NCBI GenBank assembly: GCA_027484575.1
Contig: JAIXSQ010000011.1
Span: 1 to 64,000, forward strand
Origin: Comamonadaceae bacterium
Lineage (GTDB): Bacteria; Pseudomonadota; Gammaproteobacteria; Burkholderiales; Burkholderiaceae_C
Reading direction: 5' to 3'
Length of the DNA stretch: 64,000 nucleotides
In this document: piece by piece, positions 45,493-55,062 of the stretch
Layout of the letters: every line of letters begins with the position of its first letter
Position numbering within the stretch: position 1 is the stretch's first letter
The notes under the pieces: model-generated
What the model was told of the DNA's origin: nothing
The model's input: only the letters and a program-made list of their open reading frames with translations
Database searches by the model: none
Made by a program: the position numbers and the translations under genes

Positions 45493-46436
45493 TGAAGTCA
45501 CCCTCCATGAAGTCCAAGTTCCCGCGCGGCGCCGCAGCCGCCGCGCTGCTGGCCGCGGCCCTGGTCCTGGCCGGCTGCGCCTCCGGCAAGCGGGCCCCGG
45601 CGCCGGTGGAGGACCGCAGCACGGCCCCGCGCCCGATCGGCGCGGTCGTCGCCCAGGTCGACCCGGCCGCACCCCAGCGCGTGCTGCCCGGCGCCGAGAA
45701 CGCCGGCAAGCCGGGCTACTACACCGTCCGCCAGGGCGACACCCTGATCCGCATCGGGCTGGAGAGCGGGCAGAACTGGCGCGACATCGCGCGCTGGAAC
45801 GGCATCGACAACCCGAACGTGATCGAGGTCGGCCAGGTGCTGCGCGTCGCGCCCCCGGTCGAGGCGATCGCCCGGCCGGTCGCTGCCGCGAGCGTGCAGG
45901 CCACGCCGGTGCCGGCCCAGGGGGCCAGCAGCCCCGCCGCCCCGGCGAGCGCCGCGAGCGCGGCCGCGCAACCGGCGTCCGCGGCATCGGCCCCGCGCCC
46001 GGCCGCATCGCAGCCCGTCGCTGTGGCCTCGCAGCCGGCCCAGCCGCAGCCCGCGGGTGCCGACGACGACATCGCCTGGGGCTGGCCCGCCCCCGGCAAC
46101 ACCACGGTGATCGCGCCATTCGACGAGACGCGCAACAAGGGCCTGGACATCGGTGGCAAGGCCGGCGATCCGGTGTTGGCCGCCGCCGACGGCCGGGTGG
46201 TCTACGCCGGCGCCGGCCTGCGCGGCTACGGCAACCTGATCATCCTCAAGCACAACAACACCTACCTGACGGCCTACGCCCACAACCAGGTGCTGCTGGT
46301 CAAGGAAGACCAGACGGTGCGCAAGGGGCAGAAGATCGCCGAGATGGGGTCCAGCGACACCGACCGCGTGAAGCTGCACTTCGAGATCCGGCGGCAGGGC
46401 AAGCCGGTCGATCCGGCCCGGTTCCTCAACCGGTAG
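45492..46436 (+). CDS. nlpD: Murein hydrolase activator lipoprotein NlpD
   Basis: A 314-residue outer-membrane lipoprotein (AAALVLAGC lipobox), with a LysM domain (YYTVRQGDTLIRIGLESGQNWRDIARWN), a long Ala/Pro/Ser linker and a C-terminal LytM/M23 domain (NKGLDIGGKAGDPVLAAADGRVVYAG). The first zinc ligand His is replaced by Asn in NKGLD, as in E. coli NlpD, so it is a non-catalytic activator of amidases during cell separation. ATG overlaps the pcm stop by one base. Confidence 0.95.
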   Translation: MKSPSMKSKFPRGAAAAALLAAALVLAGCASGKRAPAPVEDRSTAPRPIGAVVAQVDPAAPQRVLPGAENAGKPGYYTVRQGDTLIRIGLESGQNWRDIARWNGIDNPNVIEVGQVLRVAPPVEAIARPVAAASVQATPVPAQGASSPAAPASAASAAAQPASAASAPRPAASQPVAVASQPAQPQPAGADDDIAWGWPAPGNTTVIAPFDETRNKGLDIGGKAGDPVLAAADGRVVYAGAGLRGYGNLIILKHNNTYLTAYAHNQVLLVKEDQTVRKGQKIAEMGSSDTDRVKLHFEIRRQGKPVDPARFLNR

Positions 46437-46440
46437 CCCC

Positions 46441-47421
46441 ATGGCCCGCCAGCGCAACGGACCAGGCGGCATGCCGGCACCGGGCGGGGCGGGCGACGAC
46501 GCGCAGCGCGGGCGCGAGGGGCAGGGCGGCCAGGCCGACGAGGCCGCCGAGCCCGGCACCGCCGACGTGCTGAGCCTGTACCTGCGCGAGATCCGCCGCA
46601 CGACGCTGTTCACCCCCGAGCAGGAGTACGAGACCGCGATGCGGGCGCGTGCCGGCGATTTCGCCGCGCGCCAGTCCATGATCGAGCACAACCTGCGGCT
46701 GGTGGTCAGCATCGCCAAGGGCTACATGGGGCGCGGCGTGCCGCTGTCCGACCTGATCGAGGAGGGCAACCTCGGCCTGATGCATGCCATTGGCAAGTTC
46801 GAGCCCGAGCGCGGCTTCCGGTTCTCGACCTATGCGACCTGGTGGATCCGCCAGGCCGTCGAGCGCGCGCTGGTGCAGCAGGGCCGCACGGTGCGGCTGC
46901 CGGTGCAGGTGGTGCGGGACATGCACCAGGTGCTGCGGGCACGGCGCCTGCTCGAGAACGACCCGGCGGTGCAGGCCCGCGTGGCGGACGGCGGTCCCGG
47001 TGTGCGCATCGAGGACGTGGCGGTGCTGGTCGGCCGCGACATTCCCGAGGTGTCCGAACTGCTGGCGCTGGCCGAGACGCCGCGCTCGCTGGACGCCTCG
47101 CTGGACCGGGGCGACGACGGCGATGGGCGCGACCTGGCCGACACGCTGGCCGACGAGGGCGCGGCGGACCCGGGCGGGGTCGCCCAGACGCACGAGGTCG
47201 AGCGCCTGCTGCAAGGCTGGATCGACGCGCTCACGGCCCGCGAGCGCGAGGTGCTGTCCGGCCGCTACGGCCTGCACGACCAGGACCCCGAGACCCTGGA
47301 AGTGCTGGGCGAGCGGCTGGGCCTGACGCGCGAGCGCGTGCGGCAGATCCAGAACGAGGCGCTGGCCAAGCTGCGCCGGCAGCTCACGCGCCAAGGCCTG
47401 GACAAGGGCGCGCTGCTCTGA
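46441..47421 (+). CDS. rpoS: RNA polymerase sigma factor RpoS
   Basis: A 326-residue stationary-phase/general-stress sigma factor. Region 1.2 (DVLSLYLREIRRTTLFTPEQEY), region 2 ([66 protein letters not shown]), region 3 and region 4 with the final helix-turn-helix (LGLTRERVRQIQNEALAKLRRQL) are all present. The first ~38 residues are Gly/Ala-rich. There is no clear ribosome site at the ATG; a promoter inside nlpD is known in other proteobacteria but not resolved here. Confidence 0.96.
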   Translation: MARQRNGPGGMPAPGGAGDDAQRGREGQGGQADEAAEPGTADVLSLYLREIRRTTLFTPEQEYETAMRARAGDFAARQSMIEHNLRLVVSIAKGYMGRGVPLSDLIEEGNLGLMHAIGKFEPERGFRFSTYATWWIRQAVERALVQQGRTVRLPVQVVRDMHQVLRARRLLENDPAVQARVADGGPGVRIEDVAVLVGRDIPEVSELLALAETPRSLDASLDRGDDGDGRDLADTLADEGAADPGGVAQTHEVERLLQGWIDALTAREREVLSGRYGLHDQDPETLEVLGERLGLTRERVRQIQNEALAKLRRQLTRQGLDKGALL

Positions 47422-47482
47422 TCGGCTAGAGTGCGGCGCGATGCGCGCCGCGGGCGCGCGACGTCTTGCGAAAGCTGCACCC

Positions 47483-48268
47483 ATGGCCTGGCCCGTCCTC
47501 GTCTTCGACCTCGAAACCATTCCCGACGTGCCGGGCCTGCGGCTGCTGCGCGGCGAGCCCGCCGAGCGCAGCGACGCCGAGGTCTACGCCGCCTGGGCCC
47601 AGGAGCGCAAGGACGAGGGCCGCAGCGACTTCCTGCCGCTGCACCTGCAGCGCATCGTGGTCGCCTCCTGCGTGTTCCGCAGCGCCGAGGGCCTGAAGGT
47701 GCATTCCTTCGTGGACCGCGACGGCGCCAGCGAGGCCCGCGTGATCCAGTCGTTCTTCAACAGCATCGAGAAGCACGTGCCGCAGCTGGTCAGCTGGAAC
47801 GGCGGCGGCTTCGACCTGCCGGTGCTGCACTACCGCGGCCTGCGGCACGGCGTGGTGGCCGACAAGTACTGGGACCTGGGCGAGAACGACCGCGAGTTCA
47901 AGTGGAACAACTACATCTCGCGCTACCACATGCGGCACTTGGACCTGATGGACCTGCTGGCCATGTACCAGCCCAAGGCCAACGCGCCGCTGGACGCGCT
48001 GGCCAAGCTGTGCGGTTTCCCGGGCAAGCTGGGCATGGACGGCTCCAAGGTCTGGGAGGCCTACCAGGCCGGCCAGCTGGAGGACATCCGCCGCTACTGC
48101 GAGACCGACGTGATGAACACCTGGCTGGTGTACTGCCGTTTCCAGAAGATGCGCGGCGGCCTGACCGAGGCCGAGTACGACGGCGAGATCGCGCTGGCAC
48201 GCGAGACGCTGGGCGCGCTGGCGCCGGCCGAGCCGCACTGGCGCGAGTACCTGGACGCCTGGGCCTGA
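47483..48268 (+). CDS. Predicted 3'-5' exonuclease (PolB-like DEDDy)
   Basis: A 261-residue nuclease of the DnaQ-like fold. Exo I is VFDLETIPD, Exo II is SWNGGGFDLPVLHYR, and Exo III is RRYCETDVMNTW with the Tyr of the DEDDy class. Members resemble the proofreading domain of PolB but stand alone; the cellular role is unclear. ATG at 47483 is the natural start. Confidence 0.85.
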   Translation: MAWPVLVFDLETIPDVPGLRLLRGEPAERSDAEVYAAWAQERKDEGRSDFLPLHLQRIVVASCVFRSAEGLKVHSFVDRDGASEARVIQSFFNSIEKHVPQLVSWNGGGFDLPVLHYRGLRHGVVADKYWDLGENDREFKWNNYISRYHMRHLDLMDLLAMYQPKANAPLDALAKLCGFPGKLGMDGSKVWEAYQAGQLEDIRRYCETDVMNTWLVYCRFQKMRGGLTEAEYDGEIALARETLGALAPAEPHWREYLDAWA

Positions 48269-48284
48269 GGCGCCGCCGGGCCGT

Positions 48285-48704
48285 TCAGCCGGCGGCCGGC
48301 TGCAGCAGCGCGTCGTAGCCCCGGCCTTCGAACTGCAGCAGGTCGATGCCGTGGCCGAACGGGTCGGCGAGGTTGGCCATGCGGCCCCAGCCGCGCGCCT
48401 GCACCGGCCGCTCCAGCACCGCGCCGTGCGCCAGGGCGCGTGCGAGGGCCGCATCCAGGTCCTCGACCACCAGGTCCACGTGCACCGGCGTCCAGTGACG
48501 CGCGTAGTCGCGCCGGGCCGGCTGGGCCTCGCCCAGGGGCGCGCTGCCGGCCGGGTTGCGCAGCAGGTCGACCGGGCTGCCCGCGCCGAGCAGCTCGGCC
48601 CAGTCGTCGCGCAGGCGCCGCGCCAGGCGCAGGCCCAGCCCCTGGGTGTAGAAGGCGATGGCCCGCTCGAGGTCGGGGACGTCGATGCACACGCGCAGTT
48701 CCAT
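48285..48704 (-). CDS. VOC-superfamily (glyoxalase-like) protein
   Basis: A 139-residue vicinal-oxygen-chelate fold protein with the two beta-alpha-beta-beta-beta repeats: [25 protein letters not shown] and [21 protein letters not shown], ending [21 protein letters not shown] site precedes the start. It may be a dioxygenase, isomerase or resistance protein; nothing fixes the function. Confidence 0.85.
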   Translation of the reverse strand: MELRVCIDVPDLERAIAFYTQGLGLRLARRLRDDWAELLGAGSPVDLLRNPAGSAPLGEAQPARRDYARHWTPVHVDLVVEDLDAALARALAHGAVLERPVQARGWGRMANLADPFGHGIDLLQFEGRGYDALLQPAAG

Positions 48705-48760
48705 GGGTCGCTCCGCAGTTCTGGGCAGGAGCGGAAGTATGGCCTGAGACAATCGGGCCC

Positions 48761-50158
48761 ATGACGGACAAGACGGACACGGCCCCGGCACTGCCCGAGG
48801 GCTGGCTGGCGGTCGACGCGCTCGACCTCGAGGCGCAGGGGGTGGCGCGGCGCCCCGACGGCAAGGTGGTGTTCATCGACGGCGCGCTGCCGGGCGAGCT
48901 GGTGGGCGCCGAGGTGACCCGCCGCAAGAACAACTGGGAGCAGGCCAGGCTGGTGGCGATCCACCGCGAGAGCAGCCAGCGGGTGCGTCCGCGCTGCCCG
49001 CACTTCGGCCTGCACGAGGGCGCCTGCGGCGGCTGCAAGATGCAGCACCTGCACCCGGCCGCGCAGGTCGCGGTCAAGCAGCGCGTCCTCGAGGACAACC
49101 TCTGGCACCTGGGCAAGGTCAGGCCCGAGCTGGTGCTGCGGCCCATCGAGGGCCCGGCCTGGGGCTACCGCTGGCGGGCCCGGTTCTCGGTGCGGCACGT
49201 GCGCAAGAAGGGCGTGGTGCTGGTGGGCTTCCACGAGCGCAAGAGTCGCTACGTGGCCGACATCCGCGAATGCCACGTGGTGCCTGCGCACGTGAGCGAC
49301 CTGCTGCTGCCCTTGCGCGCGCTGATCGGGTCCATGGATGCGATGGAGACCTGCCCGCAGATCGAGCTGGCCTGCGGCGACGGCGTCACGGCCCTGGTGC
49401 TGCGGCACCTGGAGCCGCTGTCGGCGGGCGACCTGGACAAGCTGCGCGCCTTCGCGCGCACGCACGCCGCGGCCGGCGTTCAGTGGTGGCTGCAGCCCAA
49501 GGGACCCGACACGGTGCGGCTGCTCGACGAGGGCGGCCCGCAGCTGTCGTACGGGCTGCCCGAGTTCGGCATCACCATGCCGTTCCGGCCCACGGACTTC
49601 ACGCAGGTCAATCCGCACATCAACGGGGTGCTGGTCAGCCGCGCGCTGCGCCTGCTGGGCGTGCAGCCCGGCGAGCGGGTGATCGACTGGTTCTGCGGCC
49701 TGGGCAACTTCACGCTGCCGCTGGCCACGCAGGCGCGCGAGGTGCTGGGCATCGAAGGCAGCGAGGCGCTGGTGGCCCGCTCGCGCGAGAACTGGGCGGC
49801 CAATGCGCGCCAGCGCGCGCTGGCGCCCACGCAGTTCGTGGCCCGCAACCTGTTCGAGCTGACGCCGCTGCAGCTGGTGGCCGACGGCCAGGCGCAGCGC
49901 TGGCTGGTGGATCCGCCGCGTGAAGGCGCCTTCGCGCTGGCCAAGGCCCTGGCCGACCTGCACCAGGACCCCGCGCTGGCGCCGGGGTGGACGCCGCCGC
50001 AGCGCATCGTCTACGTCAGCTGCAACCCGGCGACGCTGGCGCGCGACGCCGGCCTGCTGGTGCACCAGGCCGGCTACCGCTGCACGGCCGCGGGCGTGGT
50101 CAACATGTTCCCGCACACCGCGCACGTGGAGAGCATCGCCGTGTTCGAGCGGGCCTGA
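48761..50158 (+). CDS. rlmD: 23S rRNA (uracil-1939-C5)-methyltransferase RlmD
   Basis: A 465-residue SAM-dependent methyltransferase. A TRAM RNA-binding domain is at the N-terminus (~15-70), followed by the [4Fe-4S] cysteines in [20 protein letters not shown]. The catalytic core has the SAM motif [24 protein letters not shown] and the nucleophile Cys in [12 protein letters not shown]. The TRAM domain favours RlmD over RlmC. It is divergent from the VOC gene. Confidence 0.93.
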   Translation: MTDKTDTAPALPEGWLAVDALDLEAQGVARRPDGKVVFIDGALPGELVGAEVTRRKNNWEQARLVAIHRESSQRVRPRCPHFGLHEGACGGCKMQHLHPAAQVAVKQRVLEDNLWHLGKVRPELVLRPIEGPAWGYRWRARFSVRHVRKKGVVLVGFHERKSRYVADIRECHVVPAHVSDLLLPLRALIGSMDAMETCPQIELACGDGVTALVLRHLEPLSAGDLDKLRAFARTHAAAGVQWWLQPKGPDTVRLLDEGGPQLSYGLPEFGITMPFRPTDFTQVNPHINGVLVSRALRLLGVQPGERVIDWFCGLGNFTLPLATQAREVLGIEGSEALVARSRENWAANARQRALAPTQFVARNLFELTPLQLVADGQAQRWLVDPPREGAFALAKALADLHQDPALAPGWTPPQRIVYVSCNPATLARDAGLLVHQAGYRCTAAGVVNMFPHTAHVESIAVFERA

Positions 50159-50180
50159 GGCCCGGGCGACGCGCAAGACA

Positions 50181-50202
50181 AAGGGGCCCCGCGGGGCCCC
50201 TT
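50181..50202. terminator. Bidirectional terminator between rlmD and the BI-1 gene
   Basis: AAGGGGCCCC-GC-GGGGCCCCTT is a 10-bp perfect stem with A and T flanks between two convergent genes. Confidence 0.75.
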
Positions 50203-50228
50203 CGTCTGTCGCCGTGCGGCGCGCCGCG

Positions 50229-50933
50229 TCAGTCGGAGCTGCCGCCGCCGATGCCGAACAGGGCCAGCAGGCTCTGGAAGATGTTGTACAGGCTCAGGTA
50301 CACGCCCAGCGTGGCGGTGATGTAGTTGGTCTCCTCGCCGTCCTGCACGCGCTTGAGGTCGTACAGGATGAAGAACGAGAAGATGCCGATCACCAGCAGC
50401 GACAGGGTGATCATCAGCGCGCTGCTCTGGATGAAGACGTTGGCGATGCCCGCCACCAGCACCAGGATGGCGCCGATGGTCATGAACTTGGCCATGGACG
50501 ACAGGTCGCGCTTGACGATGCTCGACAGCGTGGCCATGCCCAGGAACACCGCGCCGGTGCCGGCGAAGGCCATCATGACCAGGCTGGCGCCATTGCCGAA
50601 GCCCAGCACCACCGCCAGCAGGCGCGACAGCATCAGGCCCATGAAGAAGGTGAAGCCCAGCAGGACCGGCACGCCGGCGGCCGAGTTCTTGAACTTCTCG
50701 ATCGCGAACATGAAGCCGAAGGCGCCGACCAGGAACACCACCAGGCCCAGGCCGGGCGAGAGCATGCGGGTGATGCCGGTCTGCACGCCGATCCAGGCCC
50801 CCAGCACCGTGGGCACCATGGACAGGGCCAGCAGCCAGTAGGTGTTGCGCAGGACGCGGTTGCGCTCCTGCGCCGAGGTGACGCTGCGGCCCCAGGTGGT
50901 GCCGTCGCCGAGGGTGGACAACTGCTCGTTCAT
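50229..50933 (-). CDS. Bax inhibitor-1/YccA-family membrane protein
   Basis: A 234-residue protein with seven hydrophobic helices. RNTYWLLALSMVPTVLGAWIG starts the membrane part. The BI-1 family motif FILYDLKRVQDGEETNYITATLGVYLSLYNIFQSLLALFG ends it. Members are proton-coupled calcium leak channels or FtsH-interacting proteins (YccA). AAGGAG stands eight bases before ATG. Confidence 0.93.
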   Translation of the reverse strand: MNEQLSTLGDGTTWGRSVTSAQERNRVLRNTYWLLALSMVPTVLGAWIGVQTGITRMLSPGLGLVVFLVGAFGFMFAIEKFKNSAAGVPVLLGFTFFMGLMLSRLLAVVLGFGNGASLVMMAFAGTGAVFLGMATLSSIVKRDLSSMAKFMTIGAILVLVAGIANVFIQSSALMITLSLLVIGIFSFFILYDLKRVQDGEETNYITATLGVYLSLYNIFQSLLALFGIGGGSSD

Positions 50934-51037
50934 ACCAAAGCTCCTTTCGGTGAACGTTTGTATAGACCGAAGGATTCTAGGTTGGTTCCGCGGGCCTCCG
51001 GATACCCCCACGGCCCGAGCCGTTATGCTCGGCACCC

Positions 51038-51445
51038 ATGAAGACCAAGCACCTGCTCGAACTGGCCGACGCCAAGGCCATCGCCGCCGCCGCCGAAGCG
51101 GAAGCCCTGAAGAACAACTGGGCCGTGACCATCGCCATCGTCGACGACGGCGGCCACCTGCTGTGGCTGCAGCGCCTGGACGGCGCACCGGCGATCTCGG
51201 CCCACATCGCGCCGGCCAAGGCCCACACGGCCGCGCTGGGCCGCCGCGAGAGCCGCATCTACGAAGAGGTGATCAACGGCGGCCGCACCTCGTTCCTGAG
51301 CGCCCCGACCATCCAGGGCATGCTCGAAGGCGGCGTGCCGGTGATGAAGGACGGCCACTGCATCGGCGCCGTGGGCGTCAGCGGCGTGAAGTCGACCGAG
51401 GATGCGCAGATCGCCCGCGCGGGCATCGCGGCCATCGGCCTGTGA
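51038..51445 (+). CDS. GlcG/HbpS-like heme-binding-domain protein (DUF336)
   Basis: A 135-residue protein of the Haem_degrading/GlcG family. NNWAVTIAIVDDGGHLLWLQRLDGA, SAHIAPAKAHTAALGRRES and DGHCIGAVGVSGVKSTEDAQIARAG are characteristic. Family members bind heme or cobalamin or accompany glycolate and other oxidases; here there is no such partner adjacent, though heme/iron genes follow. The role is open. Confidence 0.88.
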   Translation: MKTKHLLELADAKAIAAAAEAEALKNNWAVTIAIVDDGGHLLWLQRLDGAPAISAHIAPAKAHTAALGRRESRIYEEVINGGRTSFLSAPTIQGMLEGGVPVMKDGHCIGAVGVSGVKSTEDAQIARAGIAAIGL

Positions 51446-51480
51446 CGGCGGCGGGCGCACGGCCCGCTCCCTGCAACCGG

Positions 51481-51502
51481 AAGGCGCCCCGCGGGGCGCC
51501 TT
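51481..51502. terminator. Terminator between the GlcG-like gene and hemP
   Basis: AAGGCGCCCC-GC-GGGGCGCCTT, a 10-bp perfect stem, lies between two convergent genes and next to TTCGTCATTT. Confidence 0.75.
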
Positions 51503-51504
51503 CG

Positions 51505-51698
51505 TCATTTGGTCAGGATCAGCTTGCCCAGCCGGGTAGCCTGCAGGCGGTAGGTCTCGCCGTTGTGCCGGATCTCGACCCAGCGGCCGCCCTGCAGCAA
51601 CGTGGCGCTGTCCAGCGCCGGTGGCGCCGTGCCCGCGGCCTGCGGCGCCGGTGCCGGGTCCCGGCCGGGCGGCTGCACGGACGGCGGCAGGTCGCGCA

Positions 51699-51699
<1 letters not shown>
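51505..51699 (-). CDS. hemP: Hemin uptake protein HemP/HmuP
   Basis: A 64-residue protein. After a Pro-rich start, the conserved core LLQGGRWVEIRHNGETYRLQATRLGKLILTK is diagnostic of HemP/HmuP, small proteins that support hemin uptake, in some bacteria by activating the receptor gene. Its ATG overlaps the exbD stop (ATGA), making it the last gene of the bfd-tonB-exbBD string, while in many genomes it stands before a hemin receptor. Confidence 0.92.
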
Positions 51700-52109
<410 letters not shown>

Positions 52110-52111
52110 GG

Positions 52112-52831
52112 TCAGGCGCCCTTCTTCATCGAGACCACGTTGCCGTTGCCGCCCCCCTTGCCGACGCGGGCGCCGGTCAGGAAGTAGGCGTGCAGGTCGT
52201 GGGCGAAGCGGTTGAGCTGCAGCACCACCGTCTTGTTGCCCCGCACCAGGGCGTTGTAGCCCAGCACGGCCGGGATCGCGACCGCCAGGCCCAGCGCCGT
52301 CATCACCAGCGCCTCGCCGACCGGGCCCGCGACCTTGTCGATCGTGGCCTGGCCCGCGGCGCCGATGGACAGCAGCGCGTGGTAGATGCCCCAGACGGTG
52401 CCGAACAGGCCGACGAACGGCGCGGTGGACCCGACCGAGGCCAGCACGGCCAGGCCCGACTGCAGCCGCGCGGTGGACTCGTCGATCGAGTTGCGCATCG
52501 CGCGCGTCAGCCAGTCGCTCGGGTCCAGCGCGTCGTGCAGCTGCGGCTGCGCATGGTGGTGGTGCACCGACGCCTCGCGGCCGTCCTGGGCCAGCGTGCG
52601 GAACGGGTTGTCGGGGTCGGTCCCCAGCTTGCCCAGGCCCTCGGCGAAGTCGGCGCTGTGCCAGAAGGCGTGCGTCAGGCGCGCCTGCGCGGCGTGCCGC
52701 CGCAGGCTGAGCGCCTTGAGGATGATCACCATCCAGGAGGCCAGCGACATCGCCAGCAGCAGCAGCGCCACGGCGCGGGTGACCAGATCCCCTTGCGCCC
52801 ACACGTGGGCCAGGCCGAATTGCGATTCCAT
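52112..52831 (-). CDS. exbB: Proton channel protein ExbB
   Basis: A 239-residue, three-helix MotA/TolQ/ExbB-family protein. LLLLAMSLASWMVIILKAL is helix 1; SVGSTAPFVGLFGTVWGIYHAL and GPVGEALVMTALGLAVAIPAVLGYNAL form the conserved pore. The cytoplasmic loop carries a histidine run (EASVHHHHAQPQLHDAL) that is unusual. The gene is between tonB and exbD. Confidence 0.95.
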   Translation of the reverse strand: MESQFGLAHVWAQGDLVTRAVALLLLAMSLASWMVIILKALSLRRHAAQARLTHAFWHSADFAEGLGKLGTDPDNPFRTLAQDGREASVHHHHAQPQLHDALDPSDWLTRAMRNSIDESTARLQSGLAVLASVGSTAPFVGLFGTVWGIYHALLSIGAAGQATIDKVAGPVGEALVMTALGLAVAIPAVLGYNALVRGNKTVVLQLNRFAHDLHAYFLTGARVGKGGGNGNVVSMKKGA

Positions 52832-52843
52832 CGTCGGTTTCCT

Positions 52844-53566
52844 CTACTCCTGCAGTTCGAACTTGATCGGCACCCGGTACCACATGGCCTCGGGAACGCC
52901 GTTGCGCTTGCCCGGCACGTAGCGCCACTTGAGCACCGTGGCCAGGGCCGCCCGGTCCAGCCGGTCGTAGCCGCTGGACTCGGCCACCTCGGCCTTCTGG
53001 GCGGCGCCGTCGGTGCCGATCAGCACCCGCACGACCACCTTGCCCTGCTCGCCGAGCCGCTTGCTGATGGGCGGGTAGGGCGGCTGCGGGTTCTGCAGGT
53101 AGTCGGCGTCGCTGGACGGCAGTTCGACGCGGGCGGGCGCCGGTGGTGCGGCCGGTGCGGCGGGGGCCGCGGGCGCAGCCGGTGCGGCGGCCACGGCCGG
53201 CGCCGGCGGGGCGGGTGGTTGCGGCACGGCGGCCGCGACCGGGGCATTGGGGGCCGGCGTGGGGTCGGGCCGGGCGACGGGCAGCGGCGCCGGCGCGGGC
53301 CGCGGTGCCGCCTTGCGCACCGGCTCGGGCCGGGGCGTGGGGACCGGTGTGGGCGCGGGGACCGGGACCGGGGCAGGAGCAGGCGTGATGATCTGGGCCA
53401 GGATCACCTCGGGCACCACCGCCTCGGCCGCACGCTGCAACAGGCCGGCCTGCAGTGCCCAGAGGGCGGCCCCGTGCAGGGCGACCACGGCGCCGGCGAC
53501 CAGCAGGGTGCGTCGGCTCGAAGTCGGGACCACGGGAACAGGCGGGGGGAGGACGGCGGAAGACAT
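52844..53566 (-). CDS. tonB: Energy transducer TonB
   Basis: A 240-residue protein. The N-terminal signal anchor TLLVAGAVVALHGAALWALQ contains the conserved His. A long Pro/Ala/Val linker spans the periplasm (~55-155). The C-terminal TonB domain has YPPISKRLGEQGKVVVRVLIGTDGAAQKAEVAESSGYDRLDRAAL and the end KWRYVPGKRNG. It delivers energy to outer-membrane receptors, such as the siderophore receptor in this window. Confidence 0.95.
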   Translation of the reverse strand: MSSAVLPPPVPVVPTSSRRTLLVAGAVVALHGAALWALQAGLLQRAAEAVVPEVILAQIITPAPAPVPVPAPTPVPTPRPEPVRKAAPRPAPAPLPVARPDPTPAPNAPVAAAVPQPPAPPAPAVAAAPAAPAAPAAPAAPPAPARVELPSSDADYLQNPQPPYPPISKRLGEQGKVVVRVLIGTDGAAQKAEVAESSGYDRLDRAALATVLKWRYVPGKRNGVPEAMWYRVPIKFELQE

Positions 53567-53597
53567 GCAGTGTAGGAGCGGCGGGCCGGGCCGCGGC

Positions 53598-53666
53598 TCA
53601 GCGCCGCAGCACCCAGGCGAGGGCGGCCAGCACCAGGGCGAGGGTCAGGCCGAGCTGCCCGGCCAT
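53598..53666 (-). CDS. Possible 22-residue membrane peptide between bfd and tonB
   Basis: ATG at 53666 has GAGGTG five bases upstream and encodes [22 protein letters not shown], a single hydrophobic helix with a positive end. It overlaps the 3' end of bfd in another frame. Such tiny membrane ORFs are easily overlooked, but chance cannot be excluded. Confidence 0.3.
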   Translation of the reverse strand: MAGQLGLTLALVLAALAWVLRR

Positions 53667-53875
53667 GTCGCCACCTCGGCACGGGTCGCCGCCCGCAGGG
53701 CCGCCACCGGCGCGGTCGCGCAGCACTGCGCGACGATGTCCCGCGCGCAGCCTTCGCACTGGCCGCACTGCGCGGCCACGCCCAGCTCGAACTGGATGTC
53801 GTCGAAGCTCATGCCGGCGCGGGCATGGCGGGCGATCTCGCGGTCGGAGACACGGCGGCAGACACAGACGATCAT
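53645..53875 (-). CDS. bfd: Bacterioferritin-associated ferredoxin Bfd
   Basis: A 76-residue [2Fe-2S] protein. The cluster ligands are Cys4 and Cys6 in [11 protein letters not shown] and Cys37 and Cys40 in [12 protein letters not shown], the Bfd pattern. It reduces and releases iron stored in bacterioferritin. A bacterioferritin gene is 5 kb away. Bfd is first in the bfd-tonB-exbB-exbD-hemP string and has a Fur-like site about 45 bases upstream, so it is expected to rise when iron is short. Confidence 0.95.
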   Translation of the reverse strand: MIVCVCRRVSDREIARHARAGMSFDDIQFELGVAAQCGQCEGCARDIVAQCCATAPVAALRAATRAEVATWPGSSA

Positions 53876-53917
53876 GGCGTGGTCGAGGTCGGGGTCGGGA
53901 AACTGATGCGTAGTATA

Positions 53918-53950
53918 AATGAGAATTCTTCGCATTCGCAAGAAGAATTG
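53918..53950. promoter_or_regulatory. Fur-like site upstream of bfd-tonB operon
   Basis: An AT-rich patch contains AATGAGAATTCTTCGCATTC (from 53919), with the Fur hexamer GAGAAT and its inverse. A wider inverted repeat AATTCTT (53924-53930) / AAGAATT (53943-53949) overlaps it. The site is 43-75 bases from the bfd start. Confidence 0.65.
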
Positions 53951-53991
53951 TCCGGTATCGCACGATGGCGCCGGGACGGCGCCGCGCCGCT

Positions 53992-55062
53992 TCAGCCCGG
54001 CCGGCCCAGCAGGTCGGGCGGCAGGTCCCGCAGGCGGCTGACCCCGCACAGGGCCATCGCCGCTTCCAGCTCGTCGCGCAGCACCCGCAGCACGTGCGCG
54101 ACGCCCTGCGGTCCGGCACTGGCCAGGCCCCAGGCGAACGGACGCCCGACGAGCACGGCGGCGGCGCCCAGCGCCATGGCCTTGAGCACGTCGGTCCCGC
54201 GCCGGATGCCGCCGTCGACCAGCACGGGCAGGCGGCCGTCCACCGCAGCCACCACGCCGGGCAGGGCGGTGGCGCTCGCCGGCAGGCCGTCGAGCGTGCG
54301 GCCGCCATGGTTGGAGACCACCAGCCCGTGCACGCCCAGGTCGAGCGCCCGCCGTGCGTCGTCGGGCCGCAGCACGCCCTTGAGCAGCAGCGGCAGCCGG
54401 GTCTGCGCGGCCAGCCAGGCCACGTCGTCCCAGGTGGGGGCGCGTGCGGCCAGCACGGCCAGCGGCTCGGCGCCCACGCCGGCCGCCAGGTGCACGGCGT
54501 GCACGCCCGGCGGCAGCCGGAAGCCGGCCTGCCGCTCGCCGTCACGCACGCCGTTGACCGGCGCGTCGACGGTCAGCACGAGCGCCTCGTAGCCGGCCGC
54601 CTCTGCCCGTCGCACCAGGTCGAGGCTGCGCGCGCGGTCGGCCTGCAGATAGAGCTGGAACCACAGCGGGCCGCGGTCCGCGTCGTCGCGCACCGCGGCA
54701 GCCACGTCCTCCAGCGGCGTGTTCGACAGCGTGCTCAGCACGAAGCCGGCCTGCTGGGCCGAGGCCGCGACCGCGCTGGCCAGCTCGCCCTGCGGGTGCA
54801 GCAGCCGCTGGTGGGCCAGCGGTGCGAGCAGCACGGGGTGGGCCAGCGTGCGCCCGAGCAGTGCCACTCGCGTGTCCAGCCCCGCGAGTGGCTGCAGCAC
54901 GCGCGGCCACAAGGGCAGCGCATCCCACGCGGCGCGGTTGGCCGCGGCGGTGCGGCCGTCACCGGCCACGCTGGCGACATAGGCGTGCGCCGCCGCATCC
55001 AGGCGTGCGCGGGCCCGCTCCTCGTGGTCGGCCAGGCAGACCGGTGGCCCCTGCGTCACGTC
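53992..55062 (-). CDS. FMN-dependent alpha-hydroxyacid oxidase/dehydrogenase
   Basis: A 356-residue TIM-barrel flavoenzyme of the lactate/glycolate oxidase family. [11 protein letters not shown] and [11 protein letters not shown] bind [28 protein letters not shown] (FMN-contact Lys), [11 protein letters not shown] (catalytic His and Arg) and [18 protein letters not shown] complete the signature. The GTG start overlaps the end of the PiuC-like gene by seven bases, which is unusual company. It may act on lactate, mandelate or a hydroxy-carboxylate of siderophore origin; the last is speculation. Confidence 0.85.
   Translation of the reverse strand, partial: DVTQGPPVCLADHEERARARLDAAAHAYVASVAGDGRTAAANRAAWDALPLWPRVLQPLAGLDTRVALLGRTLAHPVLLAPLAHQRLLHPQGELASAVAASAQQAGFVLSTLSNTPLEDVAAAVRDDADRGPLWFQLYLQADRARSLDLVRRAEAAGYEALVLTVDAPVNGVRDGERQAGFRLPPGVHAVHLAAGVGAEPLAVLAARAPTWDDVAWLAAQTRLPLLLKGVLRPDDARRALDLGVHGLVVSNHGGRTLDGLPASATALPGVVAAVDGRLPVLVDGGIRRGTDVLKAMALGAAAVLVGRPFAWGLASAGPQGVAHVLRVLRDELEAAMALCGVSRLRDLPPDLLGRPG

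Noticed and set aside
45900..46060. Tandem-repeat-like Ala/Pro/Ser stretch in nlpD, and a similar one in tonB (53100-53400), considered as DNA repeats or CRISPR-like.
   Set aside because: They are low-complexity linker codons without constant repeat and spacer lengths; no CRISPR array or cas gene is present.
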